Origin: Anaerolineales bacterium | GTDB taxonomy: Bacteria > Chloroflexota > Anaerolineae > Anaerolineales > E44-bin32 | Direction: 5' to 3' | NCBI GenBank assembly: GCA_037382465.1 | Contig: JARRPX010000001.1 | Span: forward strand, 44,117 to 108,116 | DNA: 64,000 bases | In this document: positions 9,089 to 16,945 of the stretch, one piece after another | Layout: every line of letters begins with the position of its first letter | Position numbering within the stretch: the stretch's first letter is position 1 | The notes under the pieces: model-generated | What the model saw: only the letters and a program-made list of their open reading frames with translations | What the model was told of the DNA's origin: nothing | The model's database searches: none | Position numbers and translations under genes: made by a program

Positions 9089-10302
9089 AGTTGTTCCTTT
9101 GTAGCGTTGTGTTTTCTACTGAAATGGAGCATTTTATTTTTATGACTCAGCTGTCGGACGGCTGAAATCGCGGCACGGACATCTTCGCGGGTGTTCATAG
9201 CTCCCAGGCTGAAACGAACGGTGCCGGTCGGGAAGGTGCCCAGCGTTTTATGTGCTGCAGGCGCGCAGTGTAAACCCACGCGGCAGAGGATGCCGAACTC
9301 TTCGTCCAGACGCAATCCAATTTCAGAAGGCGCTTGATCGTCAATATTGAAGGAGATTGTTGGCGTTTGGAATGCCGCATTCAAGCTCCCGTAAACCGTA
9401 ACGCCGGGGATATCGAGCAGGCCGTCCAGTAATCGCTGGGTTAACTTCGTCTCGTGCGAACGGATCGAATCCAGACCTTTTTGCAAAATCCAGTGAATGC
9501 CGGCATTCAATCCCGCTATGCCTACGCCGTTGGGTGTACCACTTTCACCTAGATCGGGCAAAAAGTCAGGATGTTCTTCCAATTCGGAGCGGCTGCCGGT
9601 TCCCCCTCGTTTGAGCGGCACGAAGCGCTTTAGGTCCACGCGCGGGCCAACGATTAAGCCACCCGTTCCCATAGGCCCGTAGAGTGATTTATGCCCCGTA
9701 AACGCCAGCAGGTCGATTTGATCTGCCTGCATGTCGATGGGAAATGCGCCTGCGGATTGAGCGGTATCCACCAGCAAGAGCAGGCCGTATTGGCGAGCGA
9801 TTTCGCCAATTTCCGCAACGGGCAATATCGTGCCGACGACATTGGAGGCATGATTAACCGCCAACATGATGGTGTTGGGTCGTATCGCTGCGGCAACATC
9901 TACAAGGGGAAGATAACCTTCCGCAGAACACTTAACGACGGTCAACTCGAGTCCGTTTTGTTCCATCGCCCGCAAAGGACGCATCATAGAATTGTGTTCC
10001 ATACTGGTCGTAACTACGTGATCGCCCGGTCGCAGGTATCCGTAGATTGCCAAATTGAGAGCTTCAGTGACGTTGGATCCGAAAATGACACCCAGTGGAT
10101 CGGGAGCGTTGAATAATCTTGCGACACTCTCACGTGTTTCATATACAATGCGAGCCGCATCCACAGCCATGCGATGCCCGGAACGGCCGGGGTTTGCTCC
10201 CGTCTCCGTCAAGAAATGCGCCATGGCAGCGCCCACTGAGATTGGCTTGGGCCATGACGTTGCCGCATTGTCCAGATAGATGAGCTGCTCATTGATATGC
10301 AT
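9085..10302 (-). CDS. Cysteine desulfurase-like class V aminotransferase (EF2568 type)
   Basis: A 405-residue PLP enzyme. The N-terminus YLDNAATSWPKP, the PLP-binding lysine in FTGHKSLYGPMGTGG, and the catalytic-Cys segment GLHCAPAAHKTLGT match the family described around Enterococcus faecalis EF2568, often found beside selD in genomes using selenium as a molybdenum-enzyme cofactor or as Sec. It would release sulfane sulfur or selenium from cysteine or selenocysteine. The start is ATG at 10302 with AGGCGGA upstream. Its stop overlaps the DUF3343 start, and it begins 10 bp after the propeller lipoprotein gene. That ties selenium/sulfur handling to those lipoproteins. Generic NifS/IscS activity is the alternative. 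Confidence 0.85.
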   Translation of the reverse strand: MHINEQLIYLDNAATSWPKPISVGAAMAHFLTETGANPGRSGHRMAVDAARIVYETRESVARLFNAPDPLGVIFGSNVTEALNLAIYGYLRPGDHVVTTSMEHNSMMRPLRAMEQNGLELTVVKCSAEGYLPLVDVAAAIRPNTIMLAVNHASNVVGTILPVAEIGEIARQYGLLLLVDTAQSAGAFPIDMQADQIDLLAFTGHKSLYGPMGTGGLIVGPRVDLKRFVPLKRGGTGSRSELEEHPDFLPDLGESGTPNGVGIAGLNAGIHWILQKGLDSIRSHETKLTQRLLDGLLDIPGVTVYGSLNAAFQTPTISFNIDDQAPSEIGLRLDEEFGILCRVGLHCAPAAHKTLGTFPTGTVRFSLGAMNTREDVRAAISAVRQLSHKNKMLHFSRKHNATKEQL

Positions 10303-10312
10303 ATGCTTCCGC

Positions 10313-11245
10313 CTACTTGAACCCGTCTTTCCGTTTCAATAACACAATCTCGGGTTTCATCATGTTGGTAATGGTCAGATAAGATGCATCATGCGAGAGA
10401 TATAACGATACGAACATGGGCGTCTCGGCTACGTCTACCAAAACCCAATTCATGCCACCGTCGGTAGTTTGAAACTCGACGACTTTGCTTTGTGAATTTC
10501 CAGTAACATGCAGCAGTACCAGGCCATGCTGGTTGTCCAGAAAACGCAGCCCTGCCGATGCGGTTTCGACCTCGGATATCTGTGCATCTCCGATTGGCAA
10601 AATTCGTTCTTGCCAGGTTTCACCACCATCCACAGTGACGAACAATCGTCCAGTGGTATCGAGAACAGCGCCTTCATTCGGTGCTTGCAGCGAAATTGCC
10701 ATTATCTCGGACATATCTTCCGGCAAGCTCACCGATTGCCAGTTGCCACCGCCATCGATTGTAATTCCCAGGTTGTCCGTCGACGCTATCCAACCTGTGC
10801 TGGCATCGAGGAAACTTAGGAACTTGCAATAGTTGCCGAAATCGTTGACGGATTCCCAGGTCTGTCCGCCATCGACGCTTCGGGCTACGGGGCCCAGACT
10901 GCACTGCCAATCCACAAGAGGACTTACTACATCGAGTCCGAAGAGACATTCAACACTGCTGTCGGACATGATCCAGGATTGGCCGCCGTCCAATGTGACG
11001 TGTGCTTTTCCTTCATCCGATGGACCACCAGTTATGCCAATATCGGAATTCAAGTACGCCGCGACTCGTATCGCGTGGTCGATGGCGTCTTTACGCAGAA
11101 ACTCCCAGGAATCCGATAGAAGTACGTATTCCTGATCCATCGTTGGGTCGGTAATGTCTGATGGGCCATCGAACGTGGAACAACTGTTCATCGCAACGAT
11201 CGAAAAGCCGATCAGGAAGGCGCGACACAGGATATGCTTCATCAT
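10313..11245 (-). CDS. Beta-propeller (BNR/Ycf48-like) lipoprotein, cysteine form
   Basis: A 310-residue exported protein. The signal peptide ends near the lipobox MNSCS (Cys about 22). The mature part repeats the BNR-type signature G-G-x-T/S-W (DGGQSW, DGGQTWES, DGGGNWQS, DGGETWQE, DGGMNW), as in photosystem II assembly factor Ycf48 relatives. A conserved Cys (VECLFGLDVV, codon TGT) is followed 15 residues later by a second Cys (DWQCSL), with a third in NYCKFLSFLD. It is the direct neighbour and paralogue of the TGA-containing gene at 11276-12223, whose TGA aligns with the first of these Cys. The gap between the two genes is 30 bp. Function unknown; extracytoplasmic. Confidence 0.85.
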   Translation of the reverse strand: MMKHILCRAFLIGFSIVAMNSCSTFDGPSDITDPTMDQEYVLLSDSWEFLRKDAIDHAIRVAAYLNSDIGITGGPSDEGKAHVTLDGGQSWIMSDSSVECLFGLDVVSPLVDWQCSLGPVARSVDGGQTWESVNDFGNYCKFLSFLDASTGWIASTDNLGITIDGGGNWQSVSLPEDMSEIMAISLQAPNEGAVLDTTGRLFVTVDGGETWQERILPIGDAQISEVETASAGLRFLDNQHGLVLLHVTGNSQSKVVEFQTTDGGMNWVLVDVAETPMFVSLYLSHDASYLTITNMMKPEIVLLKRKDGFK

Positions 11246-11275
11246 GGCTTTTACGTGCTCACCTTCTTTCCGACG

Positions 11276-12223
11276 TCATTCGGTATTGTGGCGAAGCACA
11301 GCGATCTTCCCCGAGACTGACAGGATCGTCAGATATTTCCCGTCTCTCGTCAGATACGTGGAGCCGAGAGTGGCAGGCACGATTTCTTCCTGCCAGGCCT
11401 GACCACCATCTGAAGTCGTCAGCGCTATGACTTTGCTGTCTCCGCCTCCGAAGATGTTGACGATCACGATTCCGTTGTCGGCGTCCATGAAACGAATGGC
11501 GCCAAAAGTTGTGGAATCATTCGCCTCAAGTTTCATTTCACCGTATTTACCAAGAGGCAATGAGATCTTGTTCCAACTCTGCCCACCATTGGCGGTGAGG
11601 TACAAATCTCCGCCCTTGTACAAGAGATATCCATCCGTGCTCGTTCTGAGTGAGATGGTGACGATATTGTAGACATACATATCCTCTGGTAGTGGGAATT
11701 CCGTCCAGGTTTCACCCGCGTCGGTACTCAGTTGTGAGTTCGGTGTTTGCTTTGGCGAGAGATACCAGACTGTATTCGCGTCGACCGCACTCACTCGACA
11801 GAATGGTATTCCGGCGCCGTCAGCATCGCCTTCCCAGGTAAGGCCACTGTCTTCAGTCAGGCGAATCACCGAGGCGTTGCATTGCCAGATCGTGTTGACA
11901 TCAACGATGTCCAGACCGAACAGTCAACCCGAACTCGTGTCGGAGGCCACCCAGGTCTGACCACCATCATTGGTGATGTGAAGTTTACCTGTTGAATCGG
12001 CACCACCGGTAAATCCCAGTTTGTCATCATAGAACGCCGCCATTCTTACGTTTTGTTCAACGCGATCCAACTCAAGCACGATCTCCCACGGTTCGACTGG
12101 TTCTGGCGTTGAAGTTTTCGTTGGAACGGCCGCTGGAACTTCGGTGGTCGGCGATCCGCTTTTCAACGCGCAAGCTGATAGAAATGAGGAAGCTATAAAA
12201 AGTAGTGTGTAAAATTTCTTCAT
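11276..12223 (-). CDS. Candidate selenoprotein: beta-propeller lipoprotein with in-frame TGA (Sec100)
   Basis: Read through one TGA at 11924-11926, this is a 315-residue lipoprotein homologous over its whole length to the proteins at 10313-11245 and 38351-39352. The start at 12223 (MKKFYTLLFIASSFLSACA) has AAAGGAG 8 nt upstream; an earlier ATG at 12247 overlaps the previous stop but lacks this signal. The Cys in LSAC is the lipidation site. The TGA replaces a Cys in both paralogues: SSG-TGA-LFGLD against VEC-LFGLD and GGC-IYGIE. A Cys 15 residues later (IWQC) is conserved in all three. The 215 codons after the TGA are open and keep the DGG/SGLTW-type repeats. A SECIS-like hairpin follows the TGA. 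A nonsense-mutated pseudogene is the main alternative. Confidence 0.7.
11888..11926 (-). promoter_or_regulatory. SECIS-like hairpin just downstream of the in-frame TGA
   Basis: On the minus strand the TGA (11926-11924) is followed after 12 nt by GACATC-GTT-GATGTC (11911-11897), a perfect 6-bp stem with a 3-nt loop starting with G. The loop begins 18 nt after the TGA. A 4-bp lower stem (GGTC at 11917-11914 with GATC at 11891-11888) can extend it across an internal loop. Known bacterial SECIS elements have a small apical loop with G in its first two positions, at about this distance. The TGT and TGC paralogues do not have the hairpin at this place. Experimental function is unproven. Confidence 0.6.
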
Positions 12224-12243
12224 CCTTTGTTCTCCTTTTTTTG

Positions 12244-12504
12244 TCATTCCGTAAGCGGGGCTACGTCCTTGCGTCTCACCAGAAGTAAATTCAAACCCAG
12301 ATCCCGGATGCGGGATAAAATTCCGTGAAGCGCAGCTTGATCGGGGATGTCGCCGTATAAAGTGGTCACGATCTTCCCCTCACGTTCCTCGACGCTGATC
12401 TGCATGTCCTCAAACCAGGAAGACCATTTATGATCCAGCCGTCCCTGGACTTCAATTTCATACGTCGTCAGAGAATCCGTGCATTTTTTCGGTTTGTTTT
12501 GCAT
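12244..12504 (-). CDS. Small protein paired with MalT-like regulator (family copy B)
   Basis: An 86-residue soluble protein: TYEIEVQGRLDHKWSSWFED, then a strand (IVTTLYG), DQAALHGILSRIRDLG and LNLLLVRR. It belongs to a small family I recall being frequent in Chloroflexota and actinobacteria. It is related to the shorter protein at 3591-3818, and each follows a MalT-like LuxR gene. Its stop overlaps by 4 nt an upstream in-frame ATG of the candidate selenoprotein gene, so the two are tightly linked. A terminator-like hairpin separates it from the regulator gene. Function unknown. The alpha-beta layout suggests a small binding or regulatory domain. Confidence 0.75.
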   Translation of the reverse strand: MQNKPKKCTDSLTTYEIEVQGRLDHKWSSWFEDMQISVEEREGKIVTTLYGDIPDQAALHGILSRIRDLGLNLLLVRRKDVAPLTE

Positions 12505-12524
12505 CCTCGGCCTCTTGGGAGTAC

Positions 12525-12567
12525 AAAAACCGGTTGCTTGAATGGACTTACTCTATCAAGCAACCGG
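12525..12567 (-). terminator. Intrinsic terminator/attenuator after MalT-like regulator
   Basis: Perfect 12-bp arms (CCGGTTGCTTGA at 12530-12541 and its complement at 12556-12567) enclose a 14-nt loop. On the minus strand they are followed directly by TTTTTG. The structure lies about 50 bp after the regulator stop (12617) and only some 20 bp before the small-gene start (12504). Downstream genes must therefore use read-through or a promoter inside the regulator gene. Confidence 0.8.
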
Positions 12568-12616
12568 GATGGTTGTCGTCACCCAAGTGGGTGATTGCAG
12601 GTACCAAATTCGTCGA

Positions 12617-15367
12617 CTATTCGAGAATTCCCAACTCGCGTGCGCGAGCGACGGCTTGTGTGCGTCGTGAGACGTCAAGCTTGCGAAAAATGTGGGTGAT
12701 GTGCGTTTTAACGGTGTTCACAGAGATATAGAGTTTTTCCGAGATTTCCGGGTTTGAGATTCCCGTTGCGATCAATTTCAGAATTTCCAGTTCCCGCGGT
12801 CTCAAAGGTTCGATCAGTTGATCCTGGGCCGATTTCTGTTTCTGCTGCGCATTCTCGCCCAATCTCCACTTTTCGGAGATCGAACACAACCGATCGATAA
12901 ACTCGGGGTAATTGCTACTCGGTTTGGCTTGACGCAGCAGCTCAAGCACCGGCTCACCTTCACCGATGAAAATAAATGAAAACTTTTGTGGCGCGGCCAT
13001 CACCAGAGCTTGTTCCAGCACCTCGATAGCTCGTTGTTGGTTTCCCCGTGCTTGTTGGGTGAGTGCCTGGATGATCTGGATTTCGATTTGCGAAGGAAGA
13101 TCGTTGTGTTGCTCAGCGATTGCATCGTGACTCATCAATATGGCTTGCAATTGTTTCAGGCTGGCGAAGGGCTGCGACAGATTCCGTTGGTGCTGGGCGA
13201 GAATGACCCTGGCCAGCGTAAGGGTTTCGAGGTCAATCTCCTCACAATCCGCGTCCAGGAGTTCGCGGTGATCTTCTGCCCAATGTAGTGCCAGATCGAA
13301 ATAGTGCGGTTCGGTTGGTGCCTGCCGCAACCATAATTTTACACGTTGCGTGCTGGCGTGCACTTTATCTTGAGGCCGAAGTTGCTCAGCCTTTGCCAAT
13401 GATTCTAGAGCTTCTTCGATTTGCCCCCGAATTTGTTGGATGGATGCAAGTACGATCAACCCCCGACTCTGATGGCTGGGTGCGGATGTCAATTCGAGTT
13501 TGGCCAGCCCATTCTGGATATTTCGGACTGCATCTTCGAGTTGTCCTTGCTCGAGCAATGCCTCACCTAAGACGATTTCGATCGTGCCCGTGTACGGAAT
13601 TAACCGATCGTCCACTTTGTCTTTGATCGTCTGCAACCCGGTCCGGCAAATCTCTACGGCTTGTTGCAGCTGTCCTTGTGCGCGGGCAATATCTGCAAGT
13701 GCGTTAATCCCAGCCGAAGCGTTGAACAAATCATTGCCGGCGATCCCGGTGTGCCAGGCTTCTTCGAAAGACTTTCTGGCGGAATCAAGGTCTCCGAGGC
13801 GTGAATATCCATTCCCCAGGTTGTATGCCAGCGCGCTGCGAAAGAGGGTTTCGTCTTCTGGAAGACGCGCAATCGATTCAAGGGTGAAGTCGATCACTTT
13901 TTGAGGGTCTTCTAAACGCAACTGAAGTAAGTAAGCCCGCACTTTATCGATGTAGTGTCTGGCGACAGGAAAGGATGCTGTCCGTGGTTTCTGCGACGTG
14001 GCTTCCGCCTCCAACGATGTTTCAGCGATTTTCAGCCACTTTTTTACCAATCCTGCAGATTCGGGTGTGTCAAGGGTGTTAAGGTGCTCCAACAGAATAC
14101 AGCTGGCGAAGACGGCACTCAGTAATGCGTGGGAATGTAATACCTCTTCCGGCAGCGATTTCAGCCACTTGTACACCAGAACAGTTTCGCTGCGGTAGAA
14201 AGTGCTTAGTACATGCCGATTGATAATTTCTGCTGTGTAATTGAAATCCTGCGTCGCCAATGCATATTTAATCGCTTCATTGATCAGCCCCTCGCGCTCG
14301 AACCACCGGCTGGCTCGAATGCGGATCGAACGAATATCTGCCTCGTTTGTCGATAGACTCAGGCGGTGATAGAGTAAATCGGCAAAAAGATGGTGGTATC
14401 GGAACCAGAATCGACGATTGTCCAGTGGAATGGTGAACAAATTGATTCGTTCCAACTTGTCCAGTATCTTTTGGCTGTCATCTCGATCGGTGAGCGCATC
14501 ACAGAGTGGACCGCACATCCTTTCAAGTATCGACGTTTGATAAAGAAAATCCTGAATGTGTGGCGGTTGATATTGAAGGATCTCTTCGACCAGATAGTCC
14601 ATCACATAACGGTCATCGCCTGCAAACGCGTCAATGAATTCCTGCTTCCCTCTCGCATCCAATGCTTGTAGGGAAAGCGCAGCCAGATGTAGACCGACGG
14701 CCCACCCTTCCGTGCGTTTCTCCAACGCAGCGACATCGTCGTCATTTAGATCCAGATTGGATATCGTATTGAGGAATTCGCTGGTCTCTTCTTTTGTAAA
14801 CCTTAGATCGGCGACTCGGATCTCCGTGAGTTCTGCGCGTGCTCGCCACCGGGATAGTGCCAGAGGGGGATTTTCCCGCGTGGCAATTACGAGGTGGATT
14901 CGCGCTGGCAGATGATCGATGAAGTAATCCAAATTATGATGGATTGATTCCTCGCGTATGAGATGGTAATCATCCAACACCAGAATGAGAGGCGAGGGGA
15001 TGGCAGAAAGATCATTAATGAATATGGTCAATAAGGTATCCATGGGTGGTGGTTGAGACATCTGCAGCGAAGCTTTTACCCCTTCCCCGACCGATGGATG
15101 TAGTGCTTGAATGGCTGCAATTAAATACTGCCAGAACCTGCTATGATCGTTATCTTCCGAGTCCAACGAAAGCCACGCGGCGGAATTGCTGTGCTCTTGC
15201 AGCCAAGCACTCAAAATTGACGTTTTTCCAAAACCGGCGGGCGCGGAAATTAGTGTAATTCGCCCCGCCAGCCCTGCGTTCAACTGCTCGATCAAACGCT
15301 TGCGCGGAACGAGGTCGGGGCGAGTAGGAGGAATGTACAGCTTTGTTGACAATAACGGGTTCGACAT
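12617..15367 (-). CDS. MalT-like LuxR-family transcriptional regulator (STAND ATPase)
   Basis: A 916-residue protein with the MalT-like opening MSNPLLSTKLYIPPTRPDLV, Walker [11 protein letters not shown] and Walker B LILVLDDYH. The EGWAVGLHLAALS motif follows, then RYHHLFADLLYHRL, a long TPR-like helical array and a C-terminal LuxR helix-turn-helix (LRPRELEILKLIATGISNPE, then VSRRTQAVARARELGILE). It is a paralogue of 4007-6742, not a recent duplicate, since the helical arrays have diverged. It lies upstream of the small protein, the propeller lipoproteins and the selenium/sulfur genes on the same strand, so it is the obvious candidate regulator of them. The inducer is unknown. Confidence 0.9.
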   Translation of the reverse strand: MSNPLLSTKLYIPPTRPDLVPRKRLIEQLNAGLAGRITLISAPAGFGKTSILSAWLQEHSNSAAWLSLDSEDNDHSRFWQYLIAAIQALHPSVGEGVKASLQMSQPPPMDTLLTIFINDLSAIPSPLILVLDDYHLIREESIHHNLDYFIDHLPARIHLVIATRENPPLALSRWRARAELTEIRVADLRFTKEETSEFLNTISNLDLNDDDVAALEKRTEGWAVGLHLAALSLQALDARGKQEFIDAFAGDDRYVMDYLVEEILQYQPPHIQDFLYQTSILERMCGPLCDALTDRDDSQKILDKLERINLFTIPLDNRRFWFRYHHLFADLLYHRLSLSTNEADIRSIRIRASRWFEREGLINEAIKYALATQDFNYTAEIINRHVLSTFYRSETVLVYKWLKSLPEEVLHSHALLSAVFASCILLEHLNTLDTPESAGLVKKWLKIAETSLEAEATSQKPRTASFPVARHYIDKVRAYLLQLRLEDPQKVIDFTLESIARLPEDETLFRSALAYNLGNGYSRLGDLDSARKSFEEAWHTGIAGNDLFNASAGINALADIARAQGQLQQAVEICRTGLQTIKDKVDDRLIPYTGTIEIVLGEALLEQGQLEDAVRNIQNGLAKLELTSAPSHQSRGLIVLASIQQIRGQIEEALESLAKAEQLRPQDKVHASTQRVKLWLRQAPTEPHYFDLALHWAEDHRELLDADCEEIDLETLTLARVILAQHQRNLSQPFASLKQLQAILMSHDAIAEQHNDLPSQIEIQIIQALTQQARGNQQRAIEVLEQALVMAAPQKFSFIFIGEGEPVLELLRQAKPSSNYPEFIDRLCSISEKWRLGENAQQKQKSAQDQLIEPLRPRELEILKLIATGISNPEISEKLYISVNTVKTHITHIFRKLDVSRRTQAVARARELGILE

Positions 15368-15550
15368 AATTGACTACCGATAGTAATCCCTTGTTTGCGT
15401 GTGAAAACGACACGATCTTAGCATGATTTTAAGGTATTATCACTTCCCCTCGAAATCCGGGTTTTGGCATCGGGGGATTCTGGCGGTCGACGCCAAGATC
15501 AATAGTGGTTTGATACTCACATCGACCAGGAGTTATGGCAGCGTCGTTTC

Positions 15551-16597
15551 TTATTGACCCTGCTCCCATTGTACATAAGCCGCGTACATTTCCGGCAGCG
15601 TCATCCACTGCACCTGTCCGGATTGCACGTACGGCTGGAGGCGCTGCAGCCAGGCCTCGACCACCCCGGTCTCGACTGGCGACCCGATGCTCTTGCCGAC
15701 GTAATAGATGTTCACCATGCCGGGTTCGGCGAGCGAAATGGCTTCCTCGAGTTCCGCGATGAATGCGTCGATGTCTTCCATCTGCGTGGGCATCTCGCCG
15801 TTTTCCGCAAGGATCACCAGCCGGCCATTGGGATCATGGGTGAGCCAATCCAGGCCGCTGTTGGCGCGCCAGGGATGGATCCGCTCGGCCAGGTCGGCGG
15901 GAATAACGTCGTGGCATTCCGAAGGTGTCTTGCAGTCGCGGTACTCGGGCGGGCGCAGCGCTTCAGGCATCGACATCACGCTGTACGATACGATTCCGGT
16001 GGTGAAGAGATAGCCGGCATCGGCCGAAGCGGTCACCCAATCGCAATGCGAGGTGTTGCCCGAGAGGTGCCGCACGACCACCCCCAGGGTTTCGAGCTGC
16101 TCTTTTTCGGCGCGCAGGTCGTCGCTGAAACGGGCGCAGTTGTAATTTTGCTGCCCCCCGATGTCCGCATGCACACCGACGCCGTGGCCGCGCTGCTGCA
16201 TTTCCAGCAGTACGTTATCGCCCCAGCGGATCGATCCGTCCGTGAGTTCCTTGCTTTCGAACGTAAGTTTCGCGCCGTAGGATTCGAACAAACTGGCCCA
16301 CTCGCGCACGATTTGGGCATGTTGTTCGAATTTCGCTTCGTCTTCATCGTCCCCCCAACCTTCGAGATGGATCATGAGGCCAAGATAGAGCACGCGTTGA
16401 TTATCTGCCGCAGACGGCAAACTGCAATCCGCCGGGCAGTTGTCGATGGTCTCCGGTCCATCGCAGACCCCGTCGCCGCACCTTTTATCGGGTGTGGGGG
16501 GACGCGATCCGGTCTGTGCAATCGTGGCCGGGCTGGCTTGACAAGCAGTCATGACCAACGCAAGGATGACGAAGCAAGGCAAAGTGATTCGCTGCAT
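15551..16597 (-). CDS. Lipoprotein with polysaccharide-deacetylase-like barrel
   Basis: A 348-residue lipoprotein (lipobox VMTAC). After a linker it has the Cys/Asp motif CGDGVCDGPETIDNC followed by PADC, a calcium-binding-like CGDGxC module seen in many secreted bacterial proteins. The rest resembles a divergent polysaccharide deacetylase/glycoside hydrolase barrel: a first strand with LGLMIHLEGW, HGVGVHADIGG, RHLSGNTSHCDWV (usual place of zinc ligands) and a final MTLPEMYAAYVQWEQ. Catalytic assignment is uncertain, because the classic TFDDG motif is replaced by MIHLEGWGDD. It is monocistronic, about 180 bp upstream of the MalT-like gene. Likely acts outside the membrane on an unknown carbohydrate. 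Confidence 0.75.
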   Translation of the reverse strand: MQRITLPCFVILALVMTACQASPATIAQTGSRPPTPDKRCGDGVCDGPETIDNCPADCSLPSAADNQRVLYLGLMIHLEGWGDDEDEAKFEQHAQIVREWASLFESYGAKLTFESKELTDGSIRWGDNVLLEMQQRGHGVGVHADIGGQQNYNCARFSDDLRAEKEQLETLGVVVRHLSGNTSHCDWVTASADAGYLFTTGIVSYSVMSMPEALRPPEYRDCKTPSECHDVIPADLAERIHPWRANSGLDWLTHDPNGRLVILAENGEMPTQMEDIDAFIAELEEAISLAEPGMVNIYYVGKSIGSPVETGVVEAWLQRLQPYVQSGQVQWMTLPEMYAAYVQWEQGQ

Positions 16598-16724
16598 GAG
16601 GCTCTCCTGGATGCCGAAGGTACCTTCAGGCGAGTATTATATAGAAATCGAGGCATCTCGCTTTTCATGATCGCGTGCTGTGGAAATAACAATTGAACCC
16701 CTCATCGTTTTCTTGTATGCTGTA

Positions 16725-16860
16725 GGCGGAATTTGGCAGCACATCGCTTGGCCCAGGGAAAACGGCAGGCTAAGGCGCAGCGGGGAGCCCGATATCGACA
16801 CGATGAGAAACCCGACTTCGCAGGAGAACCGGGTTTCTTTCTGTATGCTGCCAAATCGCC
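16725..16860. other. Long-range inverted repeat, possible structured leader or palindromic element
   Basis: GCAGC and ATTTG-rich arms at 16725-16740 and 16847-16860 can pair over 14 bp with one 2-nt bulge. They enclose about 106 bp that includes a second hairpin (GAAACCCG at 16806-16813 with CGGGTTTC at 16831-16838). The element lies upstream of the metallophosphoesterase start at 16946 and could be its RNA leader or a small dispersed palindrome. I do not recognise a known riboswitch class. The rest of 16598-16945 holds no gene I can support. Confidence 0.35.
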
Positions 16861-16945
16861 CGGCGATATTAGAAGACGGATCCTGCACATCGCTGAGCAC
16901 GAGATCGAACAGAGAGCGAGAATTTTGATCTGGCGGGGTGATCGA

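Noticed and set aside
11924..11926. TGA read as tryptophan (alternative genetic code)
   Set aside because: Many genes here end in TGA, such as those stopping at 3591 and 9085, and Trp is coded by TGG throughout. The aligned residue in paralogues is Cys, not Trp.
15554..16696. Long open frame of 380 codons on the plus strand
   Set aside because: It is antisense to the lipoprotein with a clear signal peptide and domain motifs on the minus strand; its sequence is His/Arg-rich and shows no domain.
16806..16838. Hairpin read as a terminator
   Set aside because: No gene ends just before it on either strand, and it lies inside the larger paired element described in features.
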